Positions 20,960-28,242 of a stretch of 42,883 bases of DNA are shown piece after piece. The stretch is taken from positions 1 to 42,883 of the IMG/VR virus record IMGVR_UViG_3300042389_001089. The stretch is one strand, 5' to 3'. Both the position numbers and the translations under genes were made by a program. Positions within the stretch are counted from its first letter, which is position 1; every line of letters starts with the position of its first letter. Under the pieces are notes generated by a model that was not told the origin of the DNA, did no database searches, and saw only the letters and a list, made by a program, of their open reading frames with translations. This DNA comes from a virus.

Positions 20960-21300
20960 TCCTGCCCCCTTGCGCTAACAAATTCTTTGAGATGCAGCAG
21001 AGCGTGGTCGTAGCCTTCGGAAAACATGGGGTGACGCTCACGCTCCATGCCCATGAGTTCGTCAATCGTGTCGAGCACTGCCTCACGCTCGGCCAGACAG
21101 CAAGGCTTGTTCGGTTGGCCTTCCCGTATCTGCATCAAATCCATCAACTTCAGGTATCTGTTTTGCCATGGTGCTTCGACTTGCACGGCAACAAGGCGGG
21201 CGAAGCGTTCAAGTTCTGTTAAATACAAAATGCGACCTGTGTCGTATTCGTATGGCAACTTGGCCTCCCGCGCCAGTCGGATGATGTCTTCTCGGTTCAT
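20956..21300 (-). CDS. Hypothetical protein, 114 aa
   Basis: MNREDIIRLAREAKLPYEYD then LTELERFARLVAVQVEAPW and a helical C-terminus ending SARGQE. The MNREDIIRxAREA...LERFAxLVA pattern is very common in proteobacterial phage hypotheticals. ATG at 21300 overlaps the stop of the preceding 37-residue membrane protein. Soluble; function unknown. Confidence 0.78.
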   Translation of the reverse strand: MNREDIIRLAREAKLPYEYDTGRILYLTELERFARLVAVQVEAPWQNRYLKLMDLMQIREGQPNKPCCLAEREAVLDTIDELMGMERERHPMFSEGYDHALLHLKEFVSARGQE

Positions 21301-21410
21301 GTCAACCACCTCCACACCCAACCTGCCAGAACAATGATCGCCCACAAGAGGAACACACCCACTGCCCACTGGGCGCAGTAGACGAGGAAGTGTTTAATGA
21401 AGTCGGTCAT
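21297..21410 (-). CDS. Tiny single-span membrane protein, 37 aa
   Basis: Reads MTDFIKHFLVYCAQWAVGVF then LLWAIIVLAGWVWRWLT. One hydrophobic helix covers about residues 8-33, rich in Trp. GTGGAAGGAC provides a ribosome site upstream of the ATG at 21410, and the stop overlaps the next ATG (ACATGA). Short single-span proteins of this kind may be holin-like or superinfection factors; no direct evidence. Confidence 0.7.
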   Translation of the reverse strand: MTDFIKHFLVYCAQWAVGVFLLWAIIVLAGWVWRWLT

Positions 21411-21519
21411 GTCTGTCCTTCCACCATGCTTCAACGAAACCCCAGATGACGCCGCCGATGATGAGGCCAAGGATGGCCCAAAACAGGAACACCGGGGAAA
21501 TTTCGCAGTCCCAGGTCAC
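21394..21519 (-). CDS. Tiny single-span membrane protein, 41 aa (GTG start)
   Basis: MTWDCEISPVFLFWAILGLI, IGGVIWGFVEAWWKDRHDRL. A hydrophobic helix at about residues 9-30 with GLIIGG-type glycine packing and a charged tail. GTG at 21519 overlaps the stop of the upstream gene (GTGA) and follows CAAGGGGGCAGAA, the recurring junction ribosome site. It overlaps the next small gene by 17 bases. Role unknown; membrane location is clear. Confidence 0.68.
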   Translation of the reverse strand: MTWDCEISPVFLFWAILGLIIGGVIWGFVEAWWKDRHDRLH

Positions 21520-21728
21520 TTCTGCCCCCTTGCCGTGAGCATGGCGTCAGCAAGCCTATAGGCCGCTCTAGCAAACTCCATTGAGTTTCCATACACGCGG
21601 TTGTCTTGATTGGCGCAAATTCCGGCCAATGCTTGTGCTGCGAAGTAGTCGCGCAGGGTCATGCCGTCGCTGCCGTTGATTGAACGCATCAGCGGAAACG
21701 CTGCCCCGCCGTCATTGATCTCGCTCAT
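21516..21728 (-). CDS. Small hypothetical protein, 70 aa
   Basis: MSEINDGGAAFPLMRSINGS, then GMTLRDYFAAQALAGICANQ and YGNSMEFARAAYRLADAMLT. The GMTLRDYFAAQAL block is a signature of a very common phage hypothetical family. ATG at 21728 overlaps the stop of the 40-residue membrane gene (CTATGA). Ends ARGQK at the shared junction. Soluble, helical. Confidence 0.82.
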   Translation of the reverse strand: MSEINDGGAAFPLMRSINGSDGMTLRDYFAAQALAGICANQDNRVYGNSMEFARAAYRLADAMLTARGQK

Positions 21729-21847
21729 AGCATCCCCCACACGTAGGCGATCAGCATCCCGACCGTCACGAACGGGGCGAGGAATACCAGGAACAGGAGG
21801 GTGAACAACCACACCGAGAACAACCATTCCGCTAGTTCTTCTTTCAT
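21725..21847 (-). CDS. Tiny single-span membrane protein, 40 aa
   Basis: MKEELAEWLFSVWLFTLLFL then VFLAPFVTVGMLIAYVWGML. Almost entirely hydrophobic after residue 8; one or two membrane passes (8-24 and 27-40) are possible around the single Pro. Start and stop both overlap neighbours (TGATGA and ATGA), which supports translation. Possible holin-like or accessory membrane protein by size only. Confidence 0.7.
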   Translation of the reverse strand: MKEELAEWLFSVWLFTLLFLVFLAPFVTVGMLIAYVWGML

Positions 21848-22173
21848 CACAGCGCCTTTCCTTTTTGTCGGCATGGCCATGCACGTTGAAGCGCCTCGAC
21901 AACCAAGAGCGCGGCGCCCTGGTGGCGAGACTGGGGGTTAATCCGCAAGTACTGCCAGACAATGTCGCGGGCCTGGCCCGTGGTCGAGCCTGTCGGGGCG
22001 CACACCAGGATGTCCTCCAGCCCGTCGGACACGCCGGCGATGTAGCCCAGGGCAAAGCCCCGGTCCGCGATCCCTTCTGAGTTAAGCCTGTTGAGCAGCT
22101 CGTTGCCGGAGAGGTACTCTGCCTGAGCCATGGAAGTAGTCACGGCAAGCGTGATGAGTAGGAGCTTTTTCAT
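21847..22173 (-). CDS. Secreted Rap1a/Tai-like protein, 108 aa
   Basis: A clear signal peptide (MKKLLLITLAVTTSMAQA, cleavage after AQA) precedes YLSGNELLNRLNSEG, ALGYIAGVSDGLEDILVCAP, QYLRINPQSRHQGAALLVVE and ALQRAWPC. This is the pattern of Rap1a/Tai proteins, periplasmic immunity partners of type VI-secreted amidases or peptidoglycan-targeting toxins, with the two conserved Cys that form a disulfide. In a phage it might protect against a lytic enzyme, regulate lysis or modify the host envelope. The start lies two bases after the preceding gene. Confidence 0.78.
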   Translation of the reverse strand: MKKLLLITLAVTTSMAQAEYLSGNELLNRLNSEGIADRGFALGYIAGVSDGLEDILVCAPTGSTTGQARDIVWQYLRINPQSRHQGAALLVVEALQRAWPCRQKGKAL

Positions 22174-22175
22174 GG

Positions 22176-22412
22176 TCAGAGGAAGAAGATGATGCCGAGG
22201 GTCACGGCGGCAAAGAAAAAGATTCCTACGATGCCGATGGCCAGGCGGCCGAGGTCTTCCATGGGATCGTCGTCGGGGCGCAGCAGAGCGCGTTGCAGCA
22301 GTTCGCCGTCGCGGTACATGTCAGGGGGTGGGGGCTGGTAGAGCAGCCCGATCTTTACCCCGGTGCGTGTGGGGTAAGGAACATTGGACGGTACGTGTTC
22401 ATTCTCGCGCAT
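22176..22412 (-). CDS. Small tail-anchored membrane protein, 78 aa
   Basis: A cytoplasmic polar N-terminus (ENEHVPSNVPYPTRTG, LYQPPPPDMYRDGELLQRAL) followed by one C-terminal membrane helix (LAIGIVGIFFFAAVTLGIIF). An AGAAAGAGAGAA leader precedes the ATG. It belongs to the run of small membrane or secreted proteins 21297-22412. A role at the membrane during infection or lysis is possible; no family is recognised. Confidence 0.72.
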   Translation of the reverse strand: MRENEHVPSNVPYPTRTGVKIGLLYQPPPPDMYRDGELLQRALLRPDDDPMEDLGRLAIGIVGIFFFAAVTLGIIFFL

Positions 22413-22440
22413 TGCATTCTCTCTTTCTGGGTTGGTGAGC

Positions 22441-22671
22441 TTAGAGCTCGTTGAAAACGTCGTCTTCGAGCAGCATGATAGCGCTCTCTTCCAGGGCTGG
22501 CAAGATGTTTACGTTTCTCAGTTTGCCGTTTTTGTCAGGGATTTCGAGTAGTACTTCGAGGATGTCGATCTGATCCGGGAGCAGCTGGCCTTCGACCAGC
22601 ATGCGGGGGAGCAGCTCAAAGCTTACCCTTACGGGCAGCGTAAGCTGCAACTCTAGCTGCTGCTTCTTCAC
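22441..22671 (-). CDS. Hypothetical protein, 76 aa (GTG start)
   Basis: MKKQQLELQLTLPVRVSFEL, then RMLVEGQLLPDQIDILEVLL and a C-terminal ILPALEESAIMLLEDDVF. GTG at 22671 is chosen since AAGGAAAAGGAAC precedes it and the longer in-frame start at 22734 only adds a Ser/Arg/Lys string antisense in character to the upstream gene. It overlaps the AT-hook gene by 56 bases. Acidic, soluble; function unknown. Confidence 0.7.
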   Translation of the reverse strand: MKKQQLELQLTLPVRVSFELLPRMLVEGQLLPDQIDILEVLLEIPDKNGKLRNVNILPALEESAIMLLEDDVFNEL

Positions 22672-23053
22672 GTTCCTTTTCCTTTCTCTCTTCGATTTTC
22701 TTGAGGATGACGGCGTCTTGATAGGCTTTCTCAAAGGCCGGCGTGATGTACTTCTCGATTACCTTGCCGAAGGAGCTGAGCTTGTAGAACTTCTTGAGTT
22801 CCTTGAGGTGGTAGTAGGTAAGCTCGGGCACGATGATGGAGTGGTAGCGTTTGCCTTCACGCACAGACGGCGAAATCGCCGCGTACTTGCGCGGGCGGCC
22901 GGGCTTCTTCTTACGGCGCTTGCGCTTGCGGCGTTGGTAGGGGGCGGGCTTTTCCGGGATGCCGATCTCAAAGCCTGGCGGGAGCTCCAGGGGCTCGGCC
23001 AGCGGATCGACAGCTTCGGTGTCCTCGACGGGCTCGGGCTTCTTGGTGCTCAT
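22616..23053 (-). CDS. AT-hook DNA-binding protein, 145 aa
   Basis: Residues 41-57 (RRKRKRRKKKPGRPRKY) carry a classical AT-hook core GRPRK in a very basic arm, which inserts into the minor groove of AT-rich DNA. It is followed by a small domain (KRYHSIIVPELTYYHLKELK, FYKLSSFGKVIEKYI) resembling a ribbon-helix-helix, and a charged C-terminal helix (KKIEERKEKEREEAAARV). It begins next to the polymerase gene (stop/start overlap). The AT-rich island at 17.1-17.35 kb would be a natural target, but this is inference. Confidence 0.75.
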   Translation of the reverse strand: MSTKKPEPVEDTEAVDPLAEPLELPPGFEIGIPEKPAPYQRRKRKRRKKKPGRPRKYAAISPSVREGKRYHSIIVPELTYYHLKELKKFYKLSSFGKVIEKYITPAFEKAYQDAVILKKIEERKEKEREEAAARVAAYAARKGKL

Positions 23054-24915
23054 GCCGCGGCTCCCCAGCTCGGGCCCACCTCCACGTCCACGCGGGAGGG
23101 GACTTCCAGCGTGACGGCCTGGGCCATGATCCGCGAGGCTTCCTCGGCTTCGCTCTTGTCGCGAACGCTGATGGCCACTTCGTCATGCACCTGCAGTAGG
23201 AGGTCAAAGCCTGCCTTGTGCAGCGCGACCATGGCGGCCTTGGTCTGGTCGGCGGCTGAGCCTTGGATGAGGCGATTCAGGCCTTTGTAGGTGCCTGAGC
23301 GTTTGATGCGCTGGCCGTACTCGATGATGGCCTGTTCGCGGGGCAGGGGCTTGTTGACGCCGTACTCCACCGGCTCCCACAGCGGGAAGCGGCACTTGCG
23401 CCCCAGCAGGGTGCGGATGGAGCCGCCAGAGGCCGGGTGTTCGATGCGGCGCATGACCGCGTCGATGGTGCCGCGCAGGAAGGGGACTTTCTGGTGGAAC
23501 GTGGTGATGAGTTCGCTGGCCTCGTCCAGGGGCAGGTCCAGCTGGGCGGCGAGCTTGGCCTTGCCCATGCCGTACATCAGGCCCAGGCCGATGGTCTTGG
23601 CGGCCTTGCGCTTGATGCCGGCCATGTCCGCGACCATTTGGTGGAAGTCCGTGTTGGGATCTTCCCGGTAGGCGTTGGCCATTTTTTCGGCCCCCGGAAG
23701 GTCCAGCAAAGTAGCATAATGAACCAGCAATCTCGGTTCCTGAGAGGAGAAGTCGTTCGCCGCCCAAAGCTGGCCCTCCTCTGGAAGGAAGAGCGAACGC
23801 ACCATCGGGCCGATAATTTCGTGCCTGGCCGGGACTTGCTGGAGGTTGGGGTTGGCCGCTGAAAGCCGCCCCGTGACGGTGCCGCCGTCCTCGTTGCGCA
23901 TCTGATTGAAGTGGCAGTGGATGCGGCCGTCGGCCTCGGAATGCCGCAGGTAGGGTTCCAGGAACGTGCCGTGGGTCTTGTTAACCTCCCGGGCCTCCAC
24001 GATCAGCTTGCACATGGGGTGCTCGTGCGTGTCTAGGAAGCTCTTGGTGAAGCTCGGGGCGCCGTTCGCGGTCCTCGGGTACTGAATCCCGACGCGGTCG
24101 AAGGCGGCGGCGATGCTGGCAGCGGCCCAGATGTCCACCTTCTGGCCAGTCAGGGTGCGCAGCTCCTGAGCCAGGGCGTCTTCGCGGCCCTTGAGCTTTT
24201 GGATGAGCTCCTGGCAGCGCGAGCGGTCAAAGCGGATGCCCTTGCGGGTGAGGTTGACCAGCACCGGCAGCAGCTGGGTTTCGAGCTCGAAGATGGATTC
24301 CAGCTCGTCGCGCTTGAGCAGGGTGCGCAGGTGGTGCCAGAGCTTGAGCGTCAGGGCTGCGTCTTGCTCGGCGTACTCTCCGACGTACATGGCGGGGAGC
24401 TTCCAGAGTTCCTTTTTCGGGTGGACTCCGAAGTCGGCGGCGGACTCTTTGAGGCCTTGCTCGGACTTGGTTTCTTTGAGGTAGTCGAATCCAAGGGCGT
24501 TGAGGCTGAAGCTGAATCGGTTTTCGTCGATGAGCGGCGCGGCGAGCATCGTGTCGTAGATGGTGCCGTTGACTTTGAAGCCTTGCGCGAGGAGCCAGCC
24601 ATAGTCGTAGGCGGCGTTGTGCATGATCTTGTCGCAGGGCAGCTCAAGAACGCTACGAATGAAACGCTCGACTCGTTGTCGGTCAAGGTTCCCTCCACCT
24701 TGATGCGCGACGGGGAAGTATCCGGACCATCCGTCAACAGCAAGGGCATAGCCGACAATGAAACCGTCACGACGTGGCCATCCTGGTCCCATAGATTCCA
24801 TGTGGGGGTCGCAGGTTTCGAGGTCAATTGCAATCTCCTTGGCGCTGGAGAGGTTCGGGAACACCTCGGGCGGAACCCACTCGGACGGGCGCGGGAACAT
24901 GTTGACGGTTCTCAC
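23050..24915 (-). CDS. polA: Family A DNA polymerase (PolA), 621 aa
   Basis: Replicative phage polymerase with a 3'-5' proofreading domain (IAIDLETCDPH, D31 and E33; TIYDTMLAAPLIDENR) and the polymerase domain: TVTGRLSAANPNLQQVPARH, motif A ANDFSSQEPRLLVHYA (about residue 387), motif B RKAAKTIGLGLMYGMG (about 434-449), motif C LLQVHDEVAISV (about 576). No 5'-3' exonuclease domain. The residue equivalent to E. coli Phe762 is Leu (TIGLGLMYG). GTG start at 24915 overlaps the helicase stop (GTGA). Confidence 0.94.
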   Translation of the reverse strand: MRTVNMFPRPSEWVPPEVFPNLSSAKEIAIDLETCDPHMESMGPGWPRRDGFIVGYALAVDGWSGYFPVAHQGGGNLDRQRVERFIRSVLELPCDKIMHNAAYDYGWLLAQGFKVNGTIYDTMLAAPLIDENRFSFSLNALGFDYLKETKSEQGLKESAADFGVHPKKELWKLPAMYVGEYAEQDAALTLKLWHHLRTLLKRDELESIFELETQLLPVLVNLTRKGIRFDRSRCQELIQKLKGREDALAQELRTLTGQKVDIWAAASIAAAFDRVGIQYPRTANGAPSFTKSFLDTHEHPMCKLIVEAREVNKTHGTFLEPYLRHSEADGRIHCHFNQMRNEDGGTVTGRLSAANPNLQQVPARHEIIGPMVRSLFLPEEGQLWAANDFSSQEPRLLVHYATLLDLPGAEKMANAYREDPNTDFHQMVADMAGIKRKAAKTIGLGLMYGMGKAKLAAQLDLPLDEASELITTFHQKVPFLRGTIDAVMRRIEHPASGGSIRTLLGRKCRFPLWEPVEYGVNKPLPREQAIIEYGQRIKRSGTYKGLNRLIQGSAADQTKAAMVALHKAGFDLLLQVHDEVAISVRDKSEAEEASRIMAQAVTLEVPSRVDVEVGPSWGAAA

Positions 24916-26414
24916 AGGCGAAATCCTTTGAGTTCGTTCTTGGGCAGCACGATGTGCAGCGCTTTCTTGGCGCGGGTGATGCCGACGTAGAACAGGCGGT
25001 TGATGTCGTCGGAGTTCTTGTCGTACTCCTTGGCAAAGCGTGTGGACAGGTCTGACAGCAGTAGGACGTTGTCGGCTTCGCCGCCTTTGGCACCGTGGAT
25101 GGTGGAGAGCTTGATGGGCACATGGCCAGTGAGCTTGACCCCGCGCTTAAGCATGGCCACCAGGTAGTAACGCTTGTCCTCGGAGATCTTGGTCAGCGCC
25201 TCGTGCCAGATGGCCTCGGTCAGCAGCCCGTGGTCGGCCTTGAGCTTTTCTATGGTGTAGTTGATTTCCTCGGACGCGGTGCGCAGCGTCTTGTGGCCGT
25301 GTTTCACGGCGCTTGCGTCGAGGTACTTGTAGATCGTCTTGACGACGTTGAAGGGCACTTCCCCGCCCTTGCGCAACTTTTCCCAGCCCAGCACGGCCAT
25401 GAGCACGGATTCGGGCACGCTGCGGTGGCCGTGGCGCTCGAAGAGCAGGCCTTGGCTCTTGATCCAGTCGTGCATGTCGGTGAGCATGTAGTTGGTACTG
25501 GCCAGCACCAGCCAGTCGCCGTGGGAGATGTCTACCTGCTGGTAGTCGTTGTAGAAGTTGATAGAGCCCTCGACGTCGCGGGACTTCCAGGTCTTGGGCT
25601 GGCGCTTGCGGATGCGGTTGACCACTGTGTTGGCCAGGGCGTGGATGCGCGAGGGCACGCGGTAGGACTGGTCCAGCACGATCACCTTGCCCTGGAACAT
25701 CAGGAAGCTTTCGGCGTCTGCGCCGGCCCAGGTGTAGACAGCCTGGTCATCGTCGCCAGCCAGAAAGCAACGCTGAGCGCGCAGCGCGAGCTGTTCTACC
25801 AGCCGCCACTGCAGCCGGGAGAGGTCCTGAGCCTCGTCGATGATGAGTGCTTCGAGGTGCGGTAACCGGTTGGGCTCCATGAGGATTTGCTCCAGCAGGT
25901 CGGTGAAGTCCAGCAACCCGCGGGATTCCTTGTAGTGGCGGTAGGCGCGCTCGACGTACTCAAAGTGGCGCCACTCGATGTCCATCTGGCTGTTGTTGTA
26001 GTGCTGGCGCAGGTCCATGCCCCGGATGCGGGCGATGTTGATCTCGTTGAGGATGGGGTTGTCGGGCTTGACCATGAAGTCCTCTTCACCGGACTCCAGG
26101 GCGATCTCAATGCCAGCTTCCTGCGCAAACTCCCGGTAGTTGGCCGGGTCCATCATGTCCTTGGAGCCTATGCCCAGGCAGCGATAAGCCAGACTGTGCA
26201 GCGTGCGAAACCAAGGGAAATCGCGGTCAGGGTTGAGGTGAGGAAACTTTTGAATGGCTCGGTCGCGAGCCTCGTTGGCAGCTTTGCGGGTGAAGGCAAA
26301 GTAGCCCACCTTGAGAGGTGAGGTTTCATTGGCGAGCTCCTGCTCGACGATGTTGAGAAGGTAGGTGGTCTTGCCGGTGCCCGGAGGGCCAAAGACTTTG
26401 CTGATGTCAGTCAT
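24912..26414 (-). CDS. UvrD-like SF1 DNA helicase, 500 aa
   Basis: Superfamily 1A motifs in order: Walker A FGPPGTGKTTYL (8-19), FAFTRKAANEARDR (Ia), LIIDEAQDLSRLQWR (II), LAGDDDQAVYTWAGAD (III), DQSYRVPSRIHALA (IV), STIHGAKGGEADNV (V) and RLFYVGITRAKKAL (VI). It unwinds DNA 3' to 5' during phage replication or recombination. The ATG at 26414 (MTDISK) is preferred over the ATG directly before it, because GGAG is five rather than two bases away. It overlaps the 80-residue gene upstream by eight bases and precedes the polymerase. Shorter than UvrD (about 720), lacking parts of the accessory subdomains. Confidence 0.93.
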   Translation of the reverse strand: MTDISKVFGPPGTGKTTYLLNIVEQELANETSPLKVGYFAFTRKAANEARDRAIQKFPHLNPDRDFPWFRTLHSLAYRCLGIGSKDMMDPANYREFAQEAGIEIALESGEEDFMVKPDNPILNEINIARIRGMDLRQHYNNSQMDIEWRHFEYVERAYRHYKESRGLLDFTDLLEQILMEPNRLPHLEALIIDEAQDLSRLQWRLVEQLALRAQRCFLAGDDDQAVYTWAGADAESFLMFQGKVIVLDQSYRVPSRIHALANTVVNRIRKRQPKTWKSRDVEGSINFYNDYQQVDISHGDWLVLASTNYMLTDMHDWIKSQGLLFERHGHRSVPESVLMAVLGWEKLRKGGEVPFNVVKTIYKYLDASAVKHGHKTLRTASEEINYTIEKLKADHGLLTEAIWHEALTKISEDKRYYLVAMLKRGVKLTGHVPIKLSTIHGAKGGEADNVLLLSDLSTRFAKEYDKNSDDINRLFYVGITRAKKALHIVLPKNELKGFRL

Positions 26415-26649
26415 CATGGCTCCACTGGTCTTGAGTCCACACCAGGATTGGGGTGCCAGGCCCCACGTAGGCGCCTTCGATGTTGAACTCGATGAACTCA
26501 CGGGCTTCTTCGCTGTCCATGCCGTCCCGCATGAGGATGGCGCGAATCTTCTCTGCGTCGTAAACCAGTACCTCGACGCGGTGGCCGTCTATATGCCAAA
26601 GCATCGCAGGCCCAAGGATGGCTTCGTCAAAACCGTCAAGCGTAAACAT
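26407..26649 (-). CDS. Small hypothetical protein, 80 aa
   Basis: MFTLDGFDEAILGPAMLWHI, then VEVLVYDAEKIRAILMRDGM and YVGPGTPILVWTQDQ. This compact alpha/beta protein recurs beside phage replication genes, always with the LDGFDEAIxG start and G-P-x-T-P-I-L-V-W end. Stop and start overlap both neighbours. Function unknown; possible replication accessory by context. Confidence 0.8.
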   Translation of the reverse strand: MFTLDGFDEAILGPAMLWHIDGHRVEVLVYDAEKIRAILMRDGMDSEEAREFIEFNIEGAYVGPGTPILVWTQDQWSHDD

Positions 26650-28181
26650 CAGAACGGGCTCCTTGCTTTCTTTTGCTCGGGCGTGTCGAACGGCGAGTCC
26701 TGGCTGTTGAAGCGCGGTAGGCGCCAGCAGCGCACGGCCCGGTTCTTCAGGAACATGCTGATGGGCTCACCGCCCATGTCGCGGATGCGCTGCGCCATCT
26801 TGGGCGCAGTCATGCCCTTGAAGTTGTTGCGCGTGAGGAACGCTTCGAGGTCCTTCATGCGGAAGTAGGTCTTGGCTTCCTCGTCGTTGGTCCAGGGCCG
26901 GCCCATGAGGATCTCATCGCGGTCCATGGCCTGTTGGACGTGGGTGCAGAACTCTTCCAGAAGGTCGTTGAAGCGGCCGGTCAGGCTCGTGTCCTCGCTG
27001 GCCTCGGTGATCTGTTCGCTCTCCACCATCTCCTTGAGCAGGCTGTTGAGCACAGACTCCCAGTCCTGGCGGCGCAGGGTCGGGGGCAGCACGTTGATGC
27101 GCTCGATGCAGGCTTTCTGGAAAGAGGCCTGGTTGAACAGGCTTTCAGTGTCGAGCTCGATGCGCTTGCCGTTGATGTCCAGGAACCACAGCGGAGGTTC
27201 GCTGTTGTACTTGGACAGGGACGACAGCTGCGGGCTGTCAGGGCCGTGGGCCCCGATCCCAAATTTGCGGGTACGGCACAGGCCGCTGTTGCAAAAGCTG
27301 TTGAGCGGCGCGTCCTTGCACTTGTACTTGTAGTCCTTCTTGTTGAGCTGCTTGACGACGATCTGGACTTCGTTGTTGGGCAGCGGAGGGGCTACGTACT
27401 TGAAGTTGTACTCGACCAGCTGGTCTTCCCACTTGGTGGGCGCGGCCTGCTTCAGGTAGATGCCGATGTTAAAAAGCGTGTTATTGCGACCTCCCTCTGG
27501 AACGCCTTGAGCACATAGCGCCTGTAGGCAAGGCGGCCCGTCTTTGATGGGTGCGTCAGGTGCTTTCGGCGGATCTGGAAAAGCCGAGATCGACTCTTGA
27601 ACATTTGCCTCCCAAAGAGCGTAAAACTGTTCAAGGGTCGCCGCCGACCCATCGGGATTGAAGGCATAGCGCGTTCCGTTGTCAGCGCCGAAGTACGGCA
27701 GGTTGAGGAAGTTGCCGGTATCCCCGCGGTCCACGAGGATCTCAGATTGTTTGGGGAAGATTTCGCGGCCGGCCTCGCCCAGGAGGGCAGCGCAGTTCTT
27801 CAGGTATTCCTGGAACTCGCGTGCGGGCTGCGGGGTTTTGGTGAACAGGAAGACGTGGGCGCCGCCGGACTTGCTGCGGCACACAACCAAGGGCAGCTTC
27901 AGGTCGGCGATCTTCTTGACCAGGCCAGGGTGATCCAGCGGGTACTGATCGATGTCGATGCAGCCCCAGATGCAGGTGTTGTCCGCGCGGATCGGGATGA
28001 TGCCCAGTGAGGGCTCAACGCCCTCGAAGTGCTTTTGCCATAGGTCGTCAGTGGGTGGTTTACGGACTACGACAGCCTTACCTGCCTGCTTGCCGTTTTC
28101 CTTGGACTTCTCGATCTTGTAGGTGCCGTAGGCGATGTCCAGCCCTGAAAAGATCGACTTAAACCGGGTGATGTCGGTCAT
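26649..28181 (-). CDS. Archaeo-eukaryotic-type primase (AEP/PrimPol-like), 510 aa
   Basis: The first about 200 residues hold AEP catalytic features: WGCIDIDQYPLDH (D76, D78), CRSKSGGAHVFLFT (G106, H109) and ILVDRGDTGNFLNLPYF. AEP enzymes make RNA or DNA primers. The central part carries several Cys (YKYKCKDAPLNSFCNSGLCR), a possible zinc site, and the C-terminal third (MGRPWTNDEEAKTYFRMKD, APKMAQRIRDMGGEPIS) resembles a winged-helix as in other phage primase C-termini. A GAAAGAAG ribosome site precedes the ATG. With PolA, UvrD-like and SNF2 helicases it forms the replication module; no DnaG/gp4-type primase is present. Confidence 0.88.
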   Translation of the reverse strand: MTDITRFKSIFSGLDIAYGTYKIEKSKENGKQAGKAVVVRKPPTDDLWQKHFEGVEPSLGIIPIRADNTCIWGCIDIDQYPLDHPGLVKKIADLKLPLVVCRSKSGGAHVFLFTKTPQPAREFQEYLKNCAALLGEAGREIFPKQSEILVDRGDTGNFLNLPYFGADNGTRYAFNPDGSAATLEQFYALWEANVQESISAFPDPPKAPDAPIKDGPPCLQALCAQGVPEGGRNNTLFNIGIYLKQAAPTKWEDQLVEYNFKYVAPPLPNNEVQIVVKQLNKKDYKYKCKDAPLNSFCNSGLCRTRKFGIGAHGPDSPQLSSLSKYNSEPPLWFLDINGKRIELDTESLFNQASFQKACIERINVLPPTLRRQDWESVLNSLLKEMVESEQITEASEDTSLTGRFNDLLEEFCTHVQQAMDRDEILMGRPWTNDEEAKTYFRMKDLEAFLTRNNFKGMTAPKMAQRIRDMGGEPISMFLKNRAVRCWRLPRFNSQDSPFDTPEQKKARSPF

Positions 28182-28242
28182 TTCTTCTTTCTAGCGTGGA
28201 TGAAGGGGTACTGACCCAGTGGCTTTCCCCCGTGAAGCTAAA

